Source: Streptomyces omiyaensis
GTDB taxonomy: Bacteria > Actinomycetota > Actinomycetes > Streptomycetales > Streptomycetaceae
NCBI RefSeq assembly: GCF_014650895.1
Contig: NZ_BMVV01000009.1
Location: 189,102-253,101 of the forward strand
Length of the DNA: 64,000 bases
Direction: 5' to 3'
Every line of letters starts with the position of its first letter. The stretch's first letter is position 1. The notes beneath the pieces are model-generated. The model saw only the letters and a program-made list of their open reading frames with translations. It ran no database searches and was not told where the DNA came from. Both the position numbers and the translations under genes were made by a program. Of this stretch, positions 47,190-56,215 are shown in pieces.

Positions 47190-49157
47190 CTAGCCGTGGA
47201 ACCCGAGCACGGTGGTGAACCCCCGCATGCCGTCGGCGAAACCGCTGCCGACCAGCGTGGTGCTGGGCTCCTTGCGCCCGAAACCGGCGGAGTACCAGCC
47301 CAGCGGCGGCGAGGTCTCCCCCCGGTGGGCCCGCCAGGACAGCTCCCCGGGCAGGTCGAGCACCGCGGAGCGGTCCTCGCCGTCCCGCGTCCAGCGGAGC
47401 ACCGCGCGGTTCCCCTCCAGCTCCGCCGCGATCGCCGGGCCGAGGTGGAACGCCAGACGCACCGCCGTGCGCCCGCCGGTCACCTCGTCGACCACGCGCA
47501 GCTCCCGGTTCCCGCCGTCCAGCTCCACCCGGCGCCGGTGCACGGCCCCCTCGTACCCGTCGTGCTCGGCGCACCACCGGGCGGTGTCCCCGCCGGAGGC
47601 GTCCGCGACCAGGACGCGGCTGCGGGCGTGCCGGGTCCACAGGAACGGGCCGCCGGAGACGGACTGGTCGGTGCCGCCCAGCTCCAGGGTGTTGTGGCCC
47701 AGGGTCGACCGGAAGTACCGCCGCCACTCGGGCTGCCCGTGGTAGCAGTACGTCCCCGGGTCGGCGAGCACGTCGACGCCGTCGTGCCGGACCTCCACCG
47801 ACAGCGCGTCCGCGTGGGCGTGCGCCGCGATCGACAGGAAGCCGTGCGGACCGCCGTCGCAGCGGCACCAGATCCCCCCGGGACCGCGCAGGACGGTCAG
47901 ACCCGCGTCGGCGAAGTGCGCGGGCCGGCTCGCCGGCCGGCGCACCGCGGGCGTGCCCCCGCCCTTCCCGTACGGCCGGACGAGCGCGGCGAGGAGCGTC
48001 GTGCGCACGTCGGTCCCGGTCACCTCGGGCCACCAGTCGAGCCGGCCGAACACCGCCTCCCCGGTGGCCAGCAGCGAGCCCCACCGGTCGGTGCCCGCCC
48101 CGTCCACGACGAGCCCGTGCCCGTCGTCCGCGTCGCCCTGGCGCGGCGGCCGCAGCCGCCCGTCCACGACGGCCGCGAGCGCGTCGGTCATCCGCAGCAG
48201 CACCAGCCGGACCGCGGCCGGGACCGGCACCCGGGCGGCGTCCGCCTCGGCCAGCGCGGCCAGGCCGAGTTCGAGGACCAGCCCGTGGTACTCGGAGGCC
48301 AGCTCGCGGTTGAGCCCGGACGGGAAGGTGTTGCTCCGCAGGTGCCGTTCGAGGGAGCGCAGCGCGTCGGCCCGCCACCGCGCCGACGCGGGGAACCAGT
48401 CGAACGCGCAGGCCGCGGCGAACTGCCCGGCGGCCTCCGCGACGACGTGGTTGTTGGCCGATGAGCCCCGGCTCGGGAAGGCGGCCAGCCAGCGCTGGTG
48501 GTGCCAGATCTGGCTCACCGCCACCGGGTTGCCCTCGAAGAGGCCGGCCGCGCCCGCCCAGCCGTCGAGCAGCCGGCGGACCCACACCCAGGAGAGCAGC
48601 CGGATGCCCAGCTCGATGCCGCTGGTCCAGTGCACCCCCCGCAGCGGCGCGTTCGCCGCCCACCACGACCGCAGGTGCTCGGCGACCCGCTCCGCGTACC
48701 GCTCGTCCCCGGTGACCGCGTAGGCGGCGGCGAGCACGGTGAGGTACTGGTGCCGGGAGAGCTCCCAGATCTGCTTGATGTCGCCGACCGCCTCCTCGTC
48801 CCGGTACGGCACGTCGAAGGCGTACCCCCACGGGGCCCGGCGCCCGGTCTTCGGGTCGAACCACCAGTCCGGGTCCACCAGGTCGTCGCGCTCCACCCCG
48901 AAGTACTCGGCGTGCCCCGCCATCAGCCGGTCCGCCTCCGCGACCAGCCGCTTCGCCGCGTCCGGGTCCACCGAGGCGACCGTCCCGGCGGGCAGCACCG
49001 CGGTGAAGCGGGCGCCGGGCGCGCCCGGGCACTCCGGCCGTGCCGACCGCCACCTGCGCCGGCGCACCGTGTCGACCGCCCGGCCGCCCACCTCCCGCGG
49101 CCCCATCCGGGACAGCCGCCGGAGGTACCAGCCCGGGCTCCCCGCGCTCACGGTCAT
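47190..49157 (-). CDS. Heparinase II/III-type (alginate-lyase-like) protein
   Basis: The 655-aa protein has an N-terminal alpha/alpha toroid (about 60-390; SRHQYLTVLAAAYAVTGDER, ANNHVVAEAAGQF, SEYHGLVLELGL) and a C-terminal heparinase II/III beta-sandwich (about 420-655; AHAHADALSVEV, DPGTYCYHG, STLGHNTL). The Asn/His and Tyr/His residues typical of uronate lyases are visible. No signal peptide is seen, so it may act in the cytoplasm or be exported by another route. Overlap (ATGA) with the bi-domain oxidoreductase is a pairing often seen in exopolysaccharide operons. Confidence 0.88.
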   Translation of the reverse strand: MTVSAGSPGWYLRRLSRMGPREVGGRAVDTVRRRRWRSARPECPGAPGARFTAVLPAGTVASVDPDAAKRLVAEADRLMAGHAEYFGVERDDLVDPDWWFDPKTGRRAPWGYAFDVPYRDEEAVGDIKQIWELSRHQYLTVLAAAYAVTGDERYAERVAEHLRSWWAANAPLRGVHWTSGIELGIRLLSWVWVRRLLDGWAGAAGLFEGNPVAVSQIWHHQRWLAAFPSRGSSANNHVVAEAAGQFAAACAFDWFPASARWRADALRSLERHLRSNTFPSGLNRELASEYHGLVLELGLAALAEADAARVPVPAAVRLVLLRMTDALAAVVDGRLRPPRQGDADDGHGLVVDGAGTDRWGSLLATGEAVFGRLDWWPEVTGTDVRTTLLAALVRPYGKGGGTPAVRRPASRPAHFADAGLTVLRGPGGIWCRCDGGPHGFLSIAAHAHADALSVEVRHDGVDVLADPGTYCYHGQPEWRRYFRSTLGHNTLELGGTDQSVSGGPFLWTRHARSRVLVADASGGDTARWCAEHDGYEGAVHRRRVELDGGNRELRVVDEVTGGRTAVRLAFHLGPAIAAELEGNRAVLRWTRDGEDRSAVLDLPGELSWRAHRGETSPPLGWYSAGFGRKEPSTTLVGSGFADGMRGFTTVLGFHG

Positions 49158-51337
49158 CGCGGCCCCGCCAGCGTCACCGGCGCGCCGGTCCCCAGAGCGG
49201 TCTCCACGGCGAGGGTGGCCGCCGTCGTCGCGACGAGCGACTCCAGCGGCACCGGCATCGGCCCGCCGCCGCGCACGGCCCGCACGAACGCGGCCAGTTC
49301 GGCGTTCTGGCCCTTGTCGCGGGCCTTCGGCAGCCGGGAGCTGACCCACCGCTCGGGACCGTGGACCGAGGCGCGGACGAAGTCGTCCAGCTTCAGCACC
49401 TTGCCGTCGGCGATCAGGTCGAGGGTCTCCTTGGGGAAGCCCGAGGGCCCGGTGGTGACGTAGCTGATGGTAGCGGTGGACCCGTCGGGGTAGCCGAGGA
49501 CGACCTGGAGGTCCTCGTTGCCGGCCGTCGCCGTCGCGTACACCGAGACCGGATCGGCGCCGAGCAGCCAGCTCGCCGTGTCGACGAAGTGCCCGCCCTC
49601 GCCGGCGAACCGCGATCCCTCGCTGCCCTGCCGCAGGTACCAGCTGCCCTGCTGGAGCCGGCCCGCGTTCACCAGGTAGCGCAGGCTCGCCGGACCGGTC
49701 CGGGCGCCGAACCGCCGCCCGGCCTCCTGGAGCAGCGGCGCGAACCGCCGGTTGAAGCCCACCTGCAGGCGGTCGTTGCCGGACTTCTCCACCGCGGCCA
49801 GCACCCCGGCGAGCTCCTCCCCGGTGAGCGCCAGCGGCTTCTCCACGAAGACCGCCTTGCCGGCGAGCAGCGCCCTGCGCGTCAGCTCGGCGTGCGAACT
49901 GTGCCGGGTGACCACGAACACCGCGTCCACGGTCGGGTCGTCCAGCACGGCGTCCAGGTCGGTGGTGGCCGAGGCGAAGCCGAACTTCCGCTGCGCGTTG
50001 GCCGCCGAGAGCGCCGTCGTGGTCACCACCGTCGACAGCTCGACGCCCTCGCGCCCCACCAGGTGCGGCAGCAGCATCGACGTCGCGTAGTTCCCCGCGC
50101 CGACGAACGCGAGCCGCACCGGCCCCCGGACCGCCCGCGCCGGAGCCGCCCGCCCGGCGCGCCGCACCTCGGGGACGGTCACCGCCGGGGCCTGCGCCTC
50201 CTCGTCCCCGGCGCCCTCGGGGTAACGGAAGAGCACGGCCACGGCCTTCAGCTCGCCGTCCTCCAGGGACCGGTACGTCTCGACGGCGTCGTCGAAGTCG
50301 GCCACGTGCGAGACCAGCGGCTCGACGTCGACCCGGCCGCGTGCCACCAGGTCGAGGAAGCACGCCAGGTTGCGCCGCTCGGTCCAGCGCACGTAGCCGA
50401 TCGGGTAGTCCCGACCCTCCAGTTCGTACTCCGGGTCGTAGCGCCCGGGGCCGTAGCTGCGCGAGAAGCGGACGTCCAGCTCCTTCTCGTAGTACGCGTT
50501 CCACGGCAGGTCGAGGCGGCACTTGCCGATGTCGACGACCCGGCCCCGGTCCCGGGCCAGCCGGGCGGCCAGCTCCACCGGCTGGTTGCTCGCGCCGCCG
50601 GCCGCCAGGTACACCTGGTCCACGCCGTGACCGCCGGTCAGTTCGGCGACGGCCGCCTCCACCGCCGGGGACGCGGGATCGCCGCAGGCCGCGGCGCCCA
50701 GTTCCCGGGCGAGCGCGCAGCGCGCCGGGTCCGGGTCCACGCCGACGACCCGGACCCCGGCGGCGGTGAGGAGCTGCGCCACCAGCTGCCCGATCAGCCC
50801 GAGGCCGATGACCAGCGCCACCTCGCCGAGCTGCGGCTCGCCCTGGCGGACGCCCTGGAGGGCGATCGAGCCGACGGTCCCGAAGGCCGCGTGCCGGGAG
50901 GCGAGACCCTCCGGGACCGGCGCGTAGAGGTTCTTCGGCACCCAGTTCAGCTCGGCGTGCAGCGCGTGCTCGTTGCCCGCGCAGGCGACCAGGTCGCCGG
51001 CCTTCACGTCGTCGATCCCGGCGCCGACCTGCTCCACCACCCCGCACAGCGAGTAGCCCAGCGGCGTGTACGAGTCGAGCTTCCCCATCACCTTGCGGTA
51101 GGTCGCGGGCACCCCGTTGACGGCCACGCTCTGCATGACCTTCGCCACCTGGTCCGGCCGGGAGCGGGCCTTGCCCAGCATCGACATGCCGGCCTCGGAG
51201 ACCTTCATCAGCTCGGTCCCGGTGGATATCAGCGAGTAGGCGGTACGGACCAGCACACCCCCCGGCTTGCACCCGGGCACCGGCACGTCGAGCACCGCCA
51301 GCTCGCCGCTCTTGTAGTTCTGCACAACCTGTTTCAC
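49154..51337 (-). CDS. Bi-domain oxidoreductase: zinc-type ADH plus GFO/IDH/MocA
   Basis: The 727-aa fusion has an MDR alcohol-dehydrogenase domain (about 1-365; AYSLISTGTEL, GDLVACAGNEHA, ALVIGLGLIGQ) and a GFO/IDH/MocA sugar dehydrogenase domain (about 400-727; FVGAGNYATSMLLPHL, FVEKPLALT, GEGGHFVDTASWLLG). Both halves bind NAD(P). It probably oxidises or epimerises a nucleotide- or lipid-linked sugar through a keto intermediate. GTG 51337 has AGGGGA upstream. It lies 28 bp after the asparagine-synthase-like gene. Confidence 0.9.
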   Translation of the reverse strand: MKQVVQNYKSGELAVLDVPVPGCKPGGVLVRTAYSLISTGTELMKVSEAGMSMLGKARSRPDQVAKVMQSVAVNGVPATYRKVMGKLDSYTPLGYSLCGVVEQVGAGIDDVKAGDLVACAGNEHALHAELNWVPKNLYAPVPEGLASRHAAFGTVGSIALQGVRQGEPQLGEVALVIGLGLIGQLVAQLLTAAGVRVVGVDPDPARCALARELGAAACGDPASPAVEAAVAELTGGHGVDQVYLAAGGASNQPVELAARLARDRGRVVDIGKCRLDLPWNAYYEKELDVRFSRSYGPGRYDPEYELEGRDYPIGYVRWTERRNLACFLDLVARGRVDVEPLVSHVADFDDAVETYRSLEDGELKAVAVLFRYPEGAGDEEAQAPAVTVPEVRRAGRAAPARAVRGPVRLAFVGAGNYATSMLLPHLVGREGVELSTVVTTTALSAANAQRKFGFASATTDLDAVLDDPTVDAVFVVTRHSSHAELTRRALLAGKAVFVEKPLALTGEELAGVLAAVEKSGNDRLQVGFNRRFAPLLQEAGRRFGARTGPASLRYLVNAGRLQQGSWYLRQGSEGSRFAGEGGHFVDTASWLLGADPVSVYATATAGNEDLQVVLGYPDGSTATISYVTTGPSGFPKETLDLIADGKVLKLDDFVRASVHGPERWVSSRLPKARDKGQNAELAAFVRAVRGGGPMPVPLESLVATTAATLAVETALGTGAPVTLAGPR

Positions 51338-51365
51338 CGAAGTCCCCTTGTTTCCGAGCCGTCTT

Positions 51366-53300
51366 CTACGCCGCCGAGCGCGCGTCCCCGCCGGACCCGG
51401 AGGTCGCGTCGCGGTACCAGTGCTCGAGGGTCAGCACATGCCAGAGGTGCTTGGAGTAGTCCCGGTGTCCTGCGGCGTCCTCGGCGACCATGCGCGCCAG
51501 CGCGTCGCGCCGGAGCAGCCCCGACTCCACGAGCAGGCCGTCGTGCACCACCTCGCGCACCAGCGGGGCCAGGTCCCGGCTCATCCAGGCCCGCAGCGGG
51601 GCGCTGAACAGGCCCTTGGGCCGGTACACGATCTCCCGGGGCAGCACCGTGGCGGCCGCCTCCTTCAGGACGGCCTTCCCCTGCCGTCCCACGATCTTGC
51701 GGTCGCCGGGCACCGCGAACGCCGCCCTGACCACCTCGACGTCCACGTACGGCACCCGCACCTCCGTCGACGCGGCCATGCTCGACCGGTCGGTGTAGGC
51801 GAGGTTGAGCCCCGGCAGGAACATCCGCGCGTCGCCCAGGCACATGCGGTTGACGAAGTCGTCGAGGTCGTTGTCCCGGTACACGTCCGCGTGCTCGGTC
51901 AGCACGTCGTCGACCGTCCCCGCCAGGTCCGGGTCGACCAGCGCGAGCAGCTCCGCCCGGTCGTACAGGGTGTAGCTCCGCCGGAAGGCGGTCTCCTCCG
52001 GCAGGTCCGCGAAGGAGAGGAACCGCTTCGCGAACCGCACCGACCGGTATCCCCGGCGGGCCGAGGCGACCGGCAGCCGGTCGACCGCGGCCGACAGGCC
52101 GCGCCGCAGCGGCCGCGGCACGCGCTGGTAGCGCAGCGCCAGCAGGTTGGCCAGGTGCTTGCGGTAGCCGGCGAACAGCTCGTCGGCCCCCATGCCCGAC
52201 AGCATCACCTTCACCCCGGCCTCCCGGGCCGCCGAGCAGATCAGGAAGGTGTTGATCGCCGCGGGATCGCCGATCGGCTCGTCCAGGTGGTACGTCATCC
52301 GCGGCAGCAGGTCCAGCACGTCCGGCGCGATCTCGATCTCGTGCAGGTCGACCCCGTACCGGGCGGCCACCTGCCGGGCGTACCGCAGGTCGTCCGGCAT
52401 GGCCTCGAAGCGGGCGTCCTCGGCCCGGAAGCCGATCGTGTAGGCGGAGATCCCCGGCCGGTCGCGCGCGGCGAGCGCGGTCAGGTAGCTGGAGTCGAGC
52501 CCGCCGGAGAGGAAGGTCGCCACGGGCACGTCGGAGAGCAGGTGGCGCCGGGTCGACTCCGCGACGACGGCGGCGAGGTCCGGCAGTTCACCGGACCGGG
52601 CCCGCTCCCGCCCCTCGGCGGCGACCTCCCGCAGGTCCCAGAACCGGCCGCGGTCCGTCCGGCCGTCGGGCCGCACCCGCAGCCAGCTTCCCGGCGGCAG
52701 CTTCTCCGCCTCCCGGTACGCACACCGCGAGTCCGGCACCCAGTAGTACAGCAGTGAGGCCACCAGCGCCCCGTGGTCCACCTCCAGCCTCCCGCCGGTC
52801 GCCGCGGCGAGCGCCTTCAGCTCGGAGGCGAAGACCAGGCCCCCGCCGCGCCGCAGCAGGAAGAGCGGCTTGATGCCCAGCTGGTCCCGGGCGAGCACCA
52901 GCTCGCCGGTCCGCTCGTCGAAGATCCCGAACGCGAACATGCCGCGCAGCCGGGGCAGGCAGTCCGTGCCCCAGCGCCGCCACGCCTCCAGCAGCACCTC
53001 GGTGTCGGAGGTGCCGCGGAAGCGCGCCCCGGCCGCCGTCAGCTCGGCCCGCAGCTCGGGGGCGTTGTACAGCTCGCCGTTGTACGTCAGGACCAGTCCG
53101 TCCGAGACCATCGGCTGGGCCCCGGTGTCGGACAGGTCGACGATCGCCAGCCTGCGGTGCCCCAGGTGCACCTCGCCGTCACCGACGGGACGGCCGTACC
53201 GCCCCGCACCGTCCGGCCCCCGGTGGGCGAGGATGTCGGTGAGCCGGTCGGTCACGGCCTTCCCGTCCGGCCAGCGGTACGTGCCTGCGATGCCACACAT
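51366..53300 (-). CDS. asnB: Glutamine-hydrolysing asparagine-synthase-like amidotransferase
   Basis: The 644-aa protein begins MCGIAG, so Cys2 is the glutaminase nucleophile; LTYNGELYN and GTSDTEVLL complete the Ntn domain (1-~210). The C-terminal synthetase domain has the ATP motif FLSGGLDSSYLTAL and later MGADELFAGY. Within a glycan operon next to a sugar-acid dehydrogenase, such AsnB relatives amidate uronic acids of the polysaccharide (inference); ordinary asparagine synthesis cannot be excluded. Three bases separate its ATG from the upstream stop. Confidence 0.9.
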   Translation of the reverse strand: MCGIAGTYRWPDGKAVTDRLTDILAHRGPDGAGRYGRPVGDGEVHLGHRRLAIVDLSDTGAQPMVSDGLVLTYNGELYNAPELRAELTAAGARFRGTSDTEVLLEAWRRWGTDCLPRLRGMFAFGIFDERTGELVLARDQLGIKPLFLLRRGGGLVFASELKALAAATGGRLEVDHGALVASLLYYWVPDSRCAYREAEKLPPGSWLRVRPDGRTDRGRFWDLREVAAEGRERARSGELPDLAAVVAESTRRHLLSDVPVATFLSGGLDSSYLTALAARDRPGISAYTIGFRAEDARFEAMPDDLRYARQVAARYGVDLHEIEIAPDVLDLLPRMTYHLDEPIGDPAAINTFLICSAAREAGVKVMLSGMGADELFAGYRKHLANLLALRYQRVPRPLRRGLSAAVDRLPVASARRGYRSVRFAKRFLSFADLPEETAFRRSYTLYDRAELLALVDPDLAGTVDDVLTEHADVYRDNDLDDFVNRMCLGDARMFLPGLNLAYTDRSSMAASTEVRVPYVDVEVVRAAFAVPGDRKIVGRQGKAVLKEAAATVLPREIVYRPKGLFSAPLRAWMSRDLAPLVREVVHDGLLVESGLLRRDALARMVAEDAAGHRDYSKHLWHVLTLEHWYRDATSGSGGDARSAA

Positions 53301-53303
53301 GTC

Positions 53304-54839
53304 CTACCTCGCTCCCTGATCGCTGTCCGGTCCCTGCGCCGCCCAGGAGGGCAGCCGTTCCGCCCGCCGCCGTTCCGTCCCGTCCCGCCGGGCCGCCGGC
53401 CCGTCCGTGGCGTCCGGCCGGCCCGGTGCGGCAGGGGCGGGCGGGCCGGACCACAGGGTTCCGTCGGTGCGGTCCCGCGGGTCGGGGGCGAGCAGCACCA
53501 CACCGGCCACCTGGACGTGCTGCTCCGCGAGCTGCCGGGCCACCGTGTGCAGCCACGCGACGCCGGCGTGCCCGGCCCGCACCACGAGCACGGTCCGCGG
53601 CCCGAGGAGGGGCAGCTCGGACCAGGCCGTCCCGGGCGCCACCGAGCCGACGCCGAGCCGCAGCTCCTGCCGCGGCACGCTCCCCGCGTGGTCGACCCCG
53701 ACCACGGTCGGGTCGCCCGGCCTGGCCCGGCGGTCGGCGAGCCGCCGCCCGGGCAGACCGTCGACCACCACCACCGGGCCGTCCGCCGCCAGCACCCGCG
53801 CGAGGTCCAGGGCGAGCGCCGCGGCGTCGGGCGCGCACCCCAGCTCCAGCAGCGACAGCGGCTCCGCCGCACCGCGCGCGGTGCGGGCCAGGGAGGCGGC
53901 GAGCCGGGAACGCTCCGCCCCGATCCGCCGGCGCCGCCACGGCGAGGCCGACCGGCGGGGAAGCTCCCCGACCACCGAGGCGCCGAGGTGCGCCGCGATC
54001 TCCCGGCGCAGCACCGGCCGGTCCGCCACCACCGTGCCGACCGCGGACACCGCGAGCCCCAGGGCGAGCCCGAGGGCGAGCCCGATCGCCGAGTTGGTGG
54101 CGGCGGTCCCCGGCAGCGAGTTCCGCAGCGCGCGCGGCGCGTCCACGATCTGGGTGCCGGCGATGAGCCGGGGCGTGCCGATGCGCGCCTCCGCCGCCCG
54201 CTGTCCGAGGTCGGAGATCTGCGAGGTCAGCTCGGCCCGGCGGGCGAAGAGCGACTCCATGTCGGAGGAGGCCGGGGGCCCGCCCGCCGGGGGACCGTCC
54301 GCGATCGCCGTGTTGACCTGGGTCAGCTCGCCCCGCAGCCGGTCGCGCTGGTCGATCAGCGCGTCCGCCTCGGCGTTCCACGCCTCCCTTATCCGCCGCA
54401 CGTGGTCCGCGACGAAGGCGTCGGCCAGCGCCCGGGCACGGGCCACCGCCTCGGCGTCGCTCTCCCCGGTCACCTCGATCTGCAGCACGTTGTTGGTCAG
54501 CCCGCTGCCCACGTAGTCCTTCATGAAGTCCTCGGGGCTGTCGGGGGACTTGAGGGCCTTCAGGGCGTCACCGGCGATCCGCGTCGTGTGCAGCAGCGCG
54601 GCGTCGGTGCGGATCAGCGTCCCGGGGTCGTTCGGCTGGTCCTCCTGGTGGGCGACCAGCACCTTGGTCACCGCGGTGGGCGGCGTCGGCAGCAGGACCG
54701 CCGAGCCCGCGCCGCCGAGCATCCCGAGCAGCGCCATGGAGCCCCACAGGCGGCGCCGCCTGCGGACCGCCACCACCAGCGTGTGCAGGTCGAGCAGCGG
54801 AGCCGCGGCCGACGGCTCCGGGGTCGTACGCGTCGTCAC
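53304..54839 (-). CDS. Wzz-like chain-length protein with degenerate BY-kinase domain
   Basis: The 511-aa protein has a Wzz N-terminus (helix about 31-50, GSMALLGMLGGAGSAVLLPT), an extracytoplasmic coiled coil (about 150-220), a second helix (about 240-265, AIGLALGLALGLAVSAVG) and a cytoplasmic domain resembling CpsD/Wzc kinases. The P-loop is not recognisable: LLELGCAPDAAALALDLARV stands where GxGKST is expected, and VVVVDGLPGRRL replaces the Walker A' LIDaDlR. It is probably catalytically dead. GTG overlaps the paralogue stop (GTGA). Confidence 0.82.
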   Translation of the reverse strand: MTTRTTPEPSAAAPLLDLHTLVVAVRRRRRLWGSMALLGMLGGAGSAVLLPTPPTAVTKVLVAHQEDQPNDPGTLIRTDAALLHTTRIAGDALKALKSPDSPEDFMKDYVGSGLTNNVLQIEVTGESDAEAVARARALADAFVADHVRRIREAWNAEADALIDQRDRLRGELTQVNTAIADGPPAGGPPASSDMESLFARRAELTSQISDLGQRAAEARIGTPRLIAGTQIVDAPRALRNSLPGTAATNSAIGLALGLALGLAVSAVGTVVADRPVLRREIAAHLGASVVGELPRRSASPWRRRRIGAERSRLAASLARTARGAAEPLSLLELGCAPDAAALALDLARVLAADGPVVVVDGLPGRRLADRRARPGDPTVVGVDHAGSVPRQELRLGVGSVAPGTAWSELPLLGPRTVLVVRAGHAGVAWLHTVARQLAEQHVQVAGVVLLAPDPRDRTDGTLWSGPPAPAAPGRPDATDGPAARRDGTERRRAERLPSWAAQGPDSDQGAR

Positions 54840-56215
54840 CCTGGGACCCCCGTCGTGTCGTCGACCGTGAGCGCCGGAGCGGCGGGCCGGGCGGGGCCCG
54901 CCGACCGGGTCGGCCGGGCCCGGACCGGGCCGGCCAGGACGATGCCGACGACCTCGTGCCCGGCGTCGGCGCACGCCTCGGAGATGCCGGAGAGCTCCCC
55001 GGCGGTCCAGCTGCCGGCGCTGAGCACGACCAGGGCCCCCGACTCGCCGTCGTGGTCCGGCACCAGCGGCTCGGAGACCGCCACCTCCACCACCCGCAGC
55101 CGGGGGTTCCCCCCGCTCGCGGAGGCGCCCTCGGCCTCGGCGAGGAGCTCGGCCGCGGCCCGGCGGGCGATCCCGTCGCCGTCCGGGACGACGACGAGGA
55201 GGCGCCGGGGAGCCGGCAGCACGTCCCGGAGCCGGGCGATCACCCGCCGGTAGCGGATCCGCCGGCCGGCCTCGTCGCCGGAGGCCCGGGGGACCGGCAG
55301 GTCCCATCGGACGTCCACCCCGAGGAGACGGCGGAACAGGGCCCACGGCCCGCGCCCCTCCCGCCGGTACGCGGCCCGGTCGCCCGGCACGTCGACGGTG
55401 CCGAGCAGCACCGAGCCGAGCGCCGCCGTGATCTCCGGTTCGGTCCGCGGCCGCCGGCTCACCCGCGCGGCGGCGAGGTGTCCGACGACGGCGAGCAGGA
55501 AGAACAGCAGGGCGCCCGCGGCGACGAGCTGGGTCCGGGTCGGCGGCGCCTCGCCGGACGGGCGGGCCGCCGGCCCCATGACGACCATGTTGGCCTTGCC
55601 GGAGGCCGGCGCGGCCTGCTCCAGCTTCTCCACGGCCTCCTGCAGCGAGGTCCGCAGCTTCGCGAGCTCGGTGCGGGTCTGCACGCTCTCCACGGACTTC
55701 CCCGTGCCGGCCGCGTCGGCCAGCTCGGTGATCCGCCGGTCGGTCCGCGTCACCAGCCGCCGCAGCGCCTCCGTCCGCGACGCGGCCTCCGGGTCGGTGT
55801 CGTCGCCGACGACCCGGGTGGCGAACGCCACGAACTCCTCGGCCACCTCGTCGGCGAGGCGCTGGGCGCCCTCCGGCGTCCCGGCCGTGCCCGAGATCCT
55901 GACGATGTTCCCCTCGGTCGCCTCGGCGCCCACCCGCTCGCGCAGCCCGGCGGCGTCGACGGCGGGGCGGCCGAGCGCGGCCGCCACGCGGTCGAGCACC
56001 ACCGAGCTGGTGGCGATCTCCGCCTGCGTCCGCAGTTCGCGTTCCTCCCACGCCCCCGGCAGCAGCACCGACGCCGAGGTCGTGTACCGCGGCGGGAGCA
56101 GCACGGAGGTGCCGTACCCGACGAGCGCGCCCGTCACCACGAGGAGGGTGAGCAGCCGCCGGCGCCGGCGGACGATCCGCCCGATCGTGACCAGGCGTAT
56201 GGTGTCGTCGCTCAA
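54836..56215 (-). CDS. Wzz-like chain-length protein, second copy
   Basis: The 459-aa protein has an N-terminal helix (about 21-38), the Wzz signature YTTSASVLLPG, a coiled coil (about 150-200), a second helix (about 230-250) and a cytoplasmic Rossmann-like remnant (LLVVVPDGDGIARRAAAELL) without a P-loop. It sets chain length together with the following gene. Start is TTG 56215, forming a TTGA overlap with the upstream glycosyltransferase stop, a rare start type that may lower its yield. Confidence 0.82.
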   Translation of the reverse strand: MSDDTIRLVTIGRIVRRRRRLLTLLVVTGALVGYGTSVLLPPRYTTSASVLLPGAWEERELRTQAEIATSSVVLDRVAAALGRPAVDAAGLRERVGAEATEGNIVRISGTAGTPEGAQRLADEVAEEFVAFATRVVGDDTDPEAASRTEALRRLVTRTDRRITELADAAGTGKSVESVQTRTELAKLRTSLQEAVEKLEQAAPASGKANMVVMGPAARPSGEAPPTRTQLVAAGALLFFLLAVVGHLAAARVSRRPRTEPEITAALGSVLLGTVDVPGDRAAYRREGRGPWALFRRLLGVDVRWDLPVPRASGDEAGRRIRYRRVIARLRDVLPAPRRLLVVVPDGDGIARRAAAELLAEAEGASASGGNPRLRVVEVAVSEPLVPDHDGESGALVVLSAGSWTAGELSGISEACADAGHEVVGIVLAGPVRARPTRSAGPARPAAPALTVDDTTGVPG

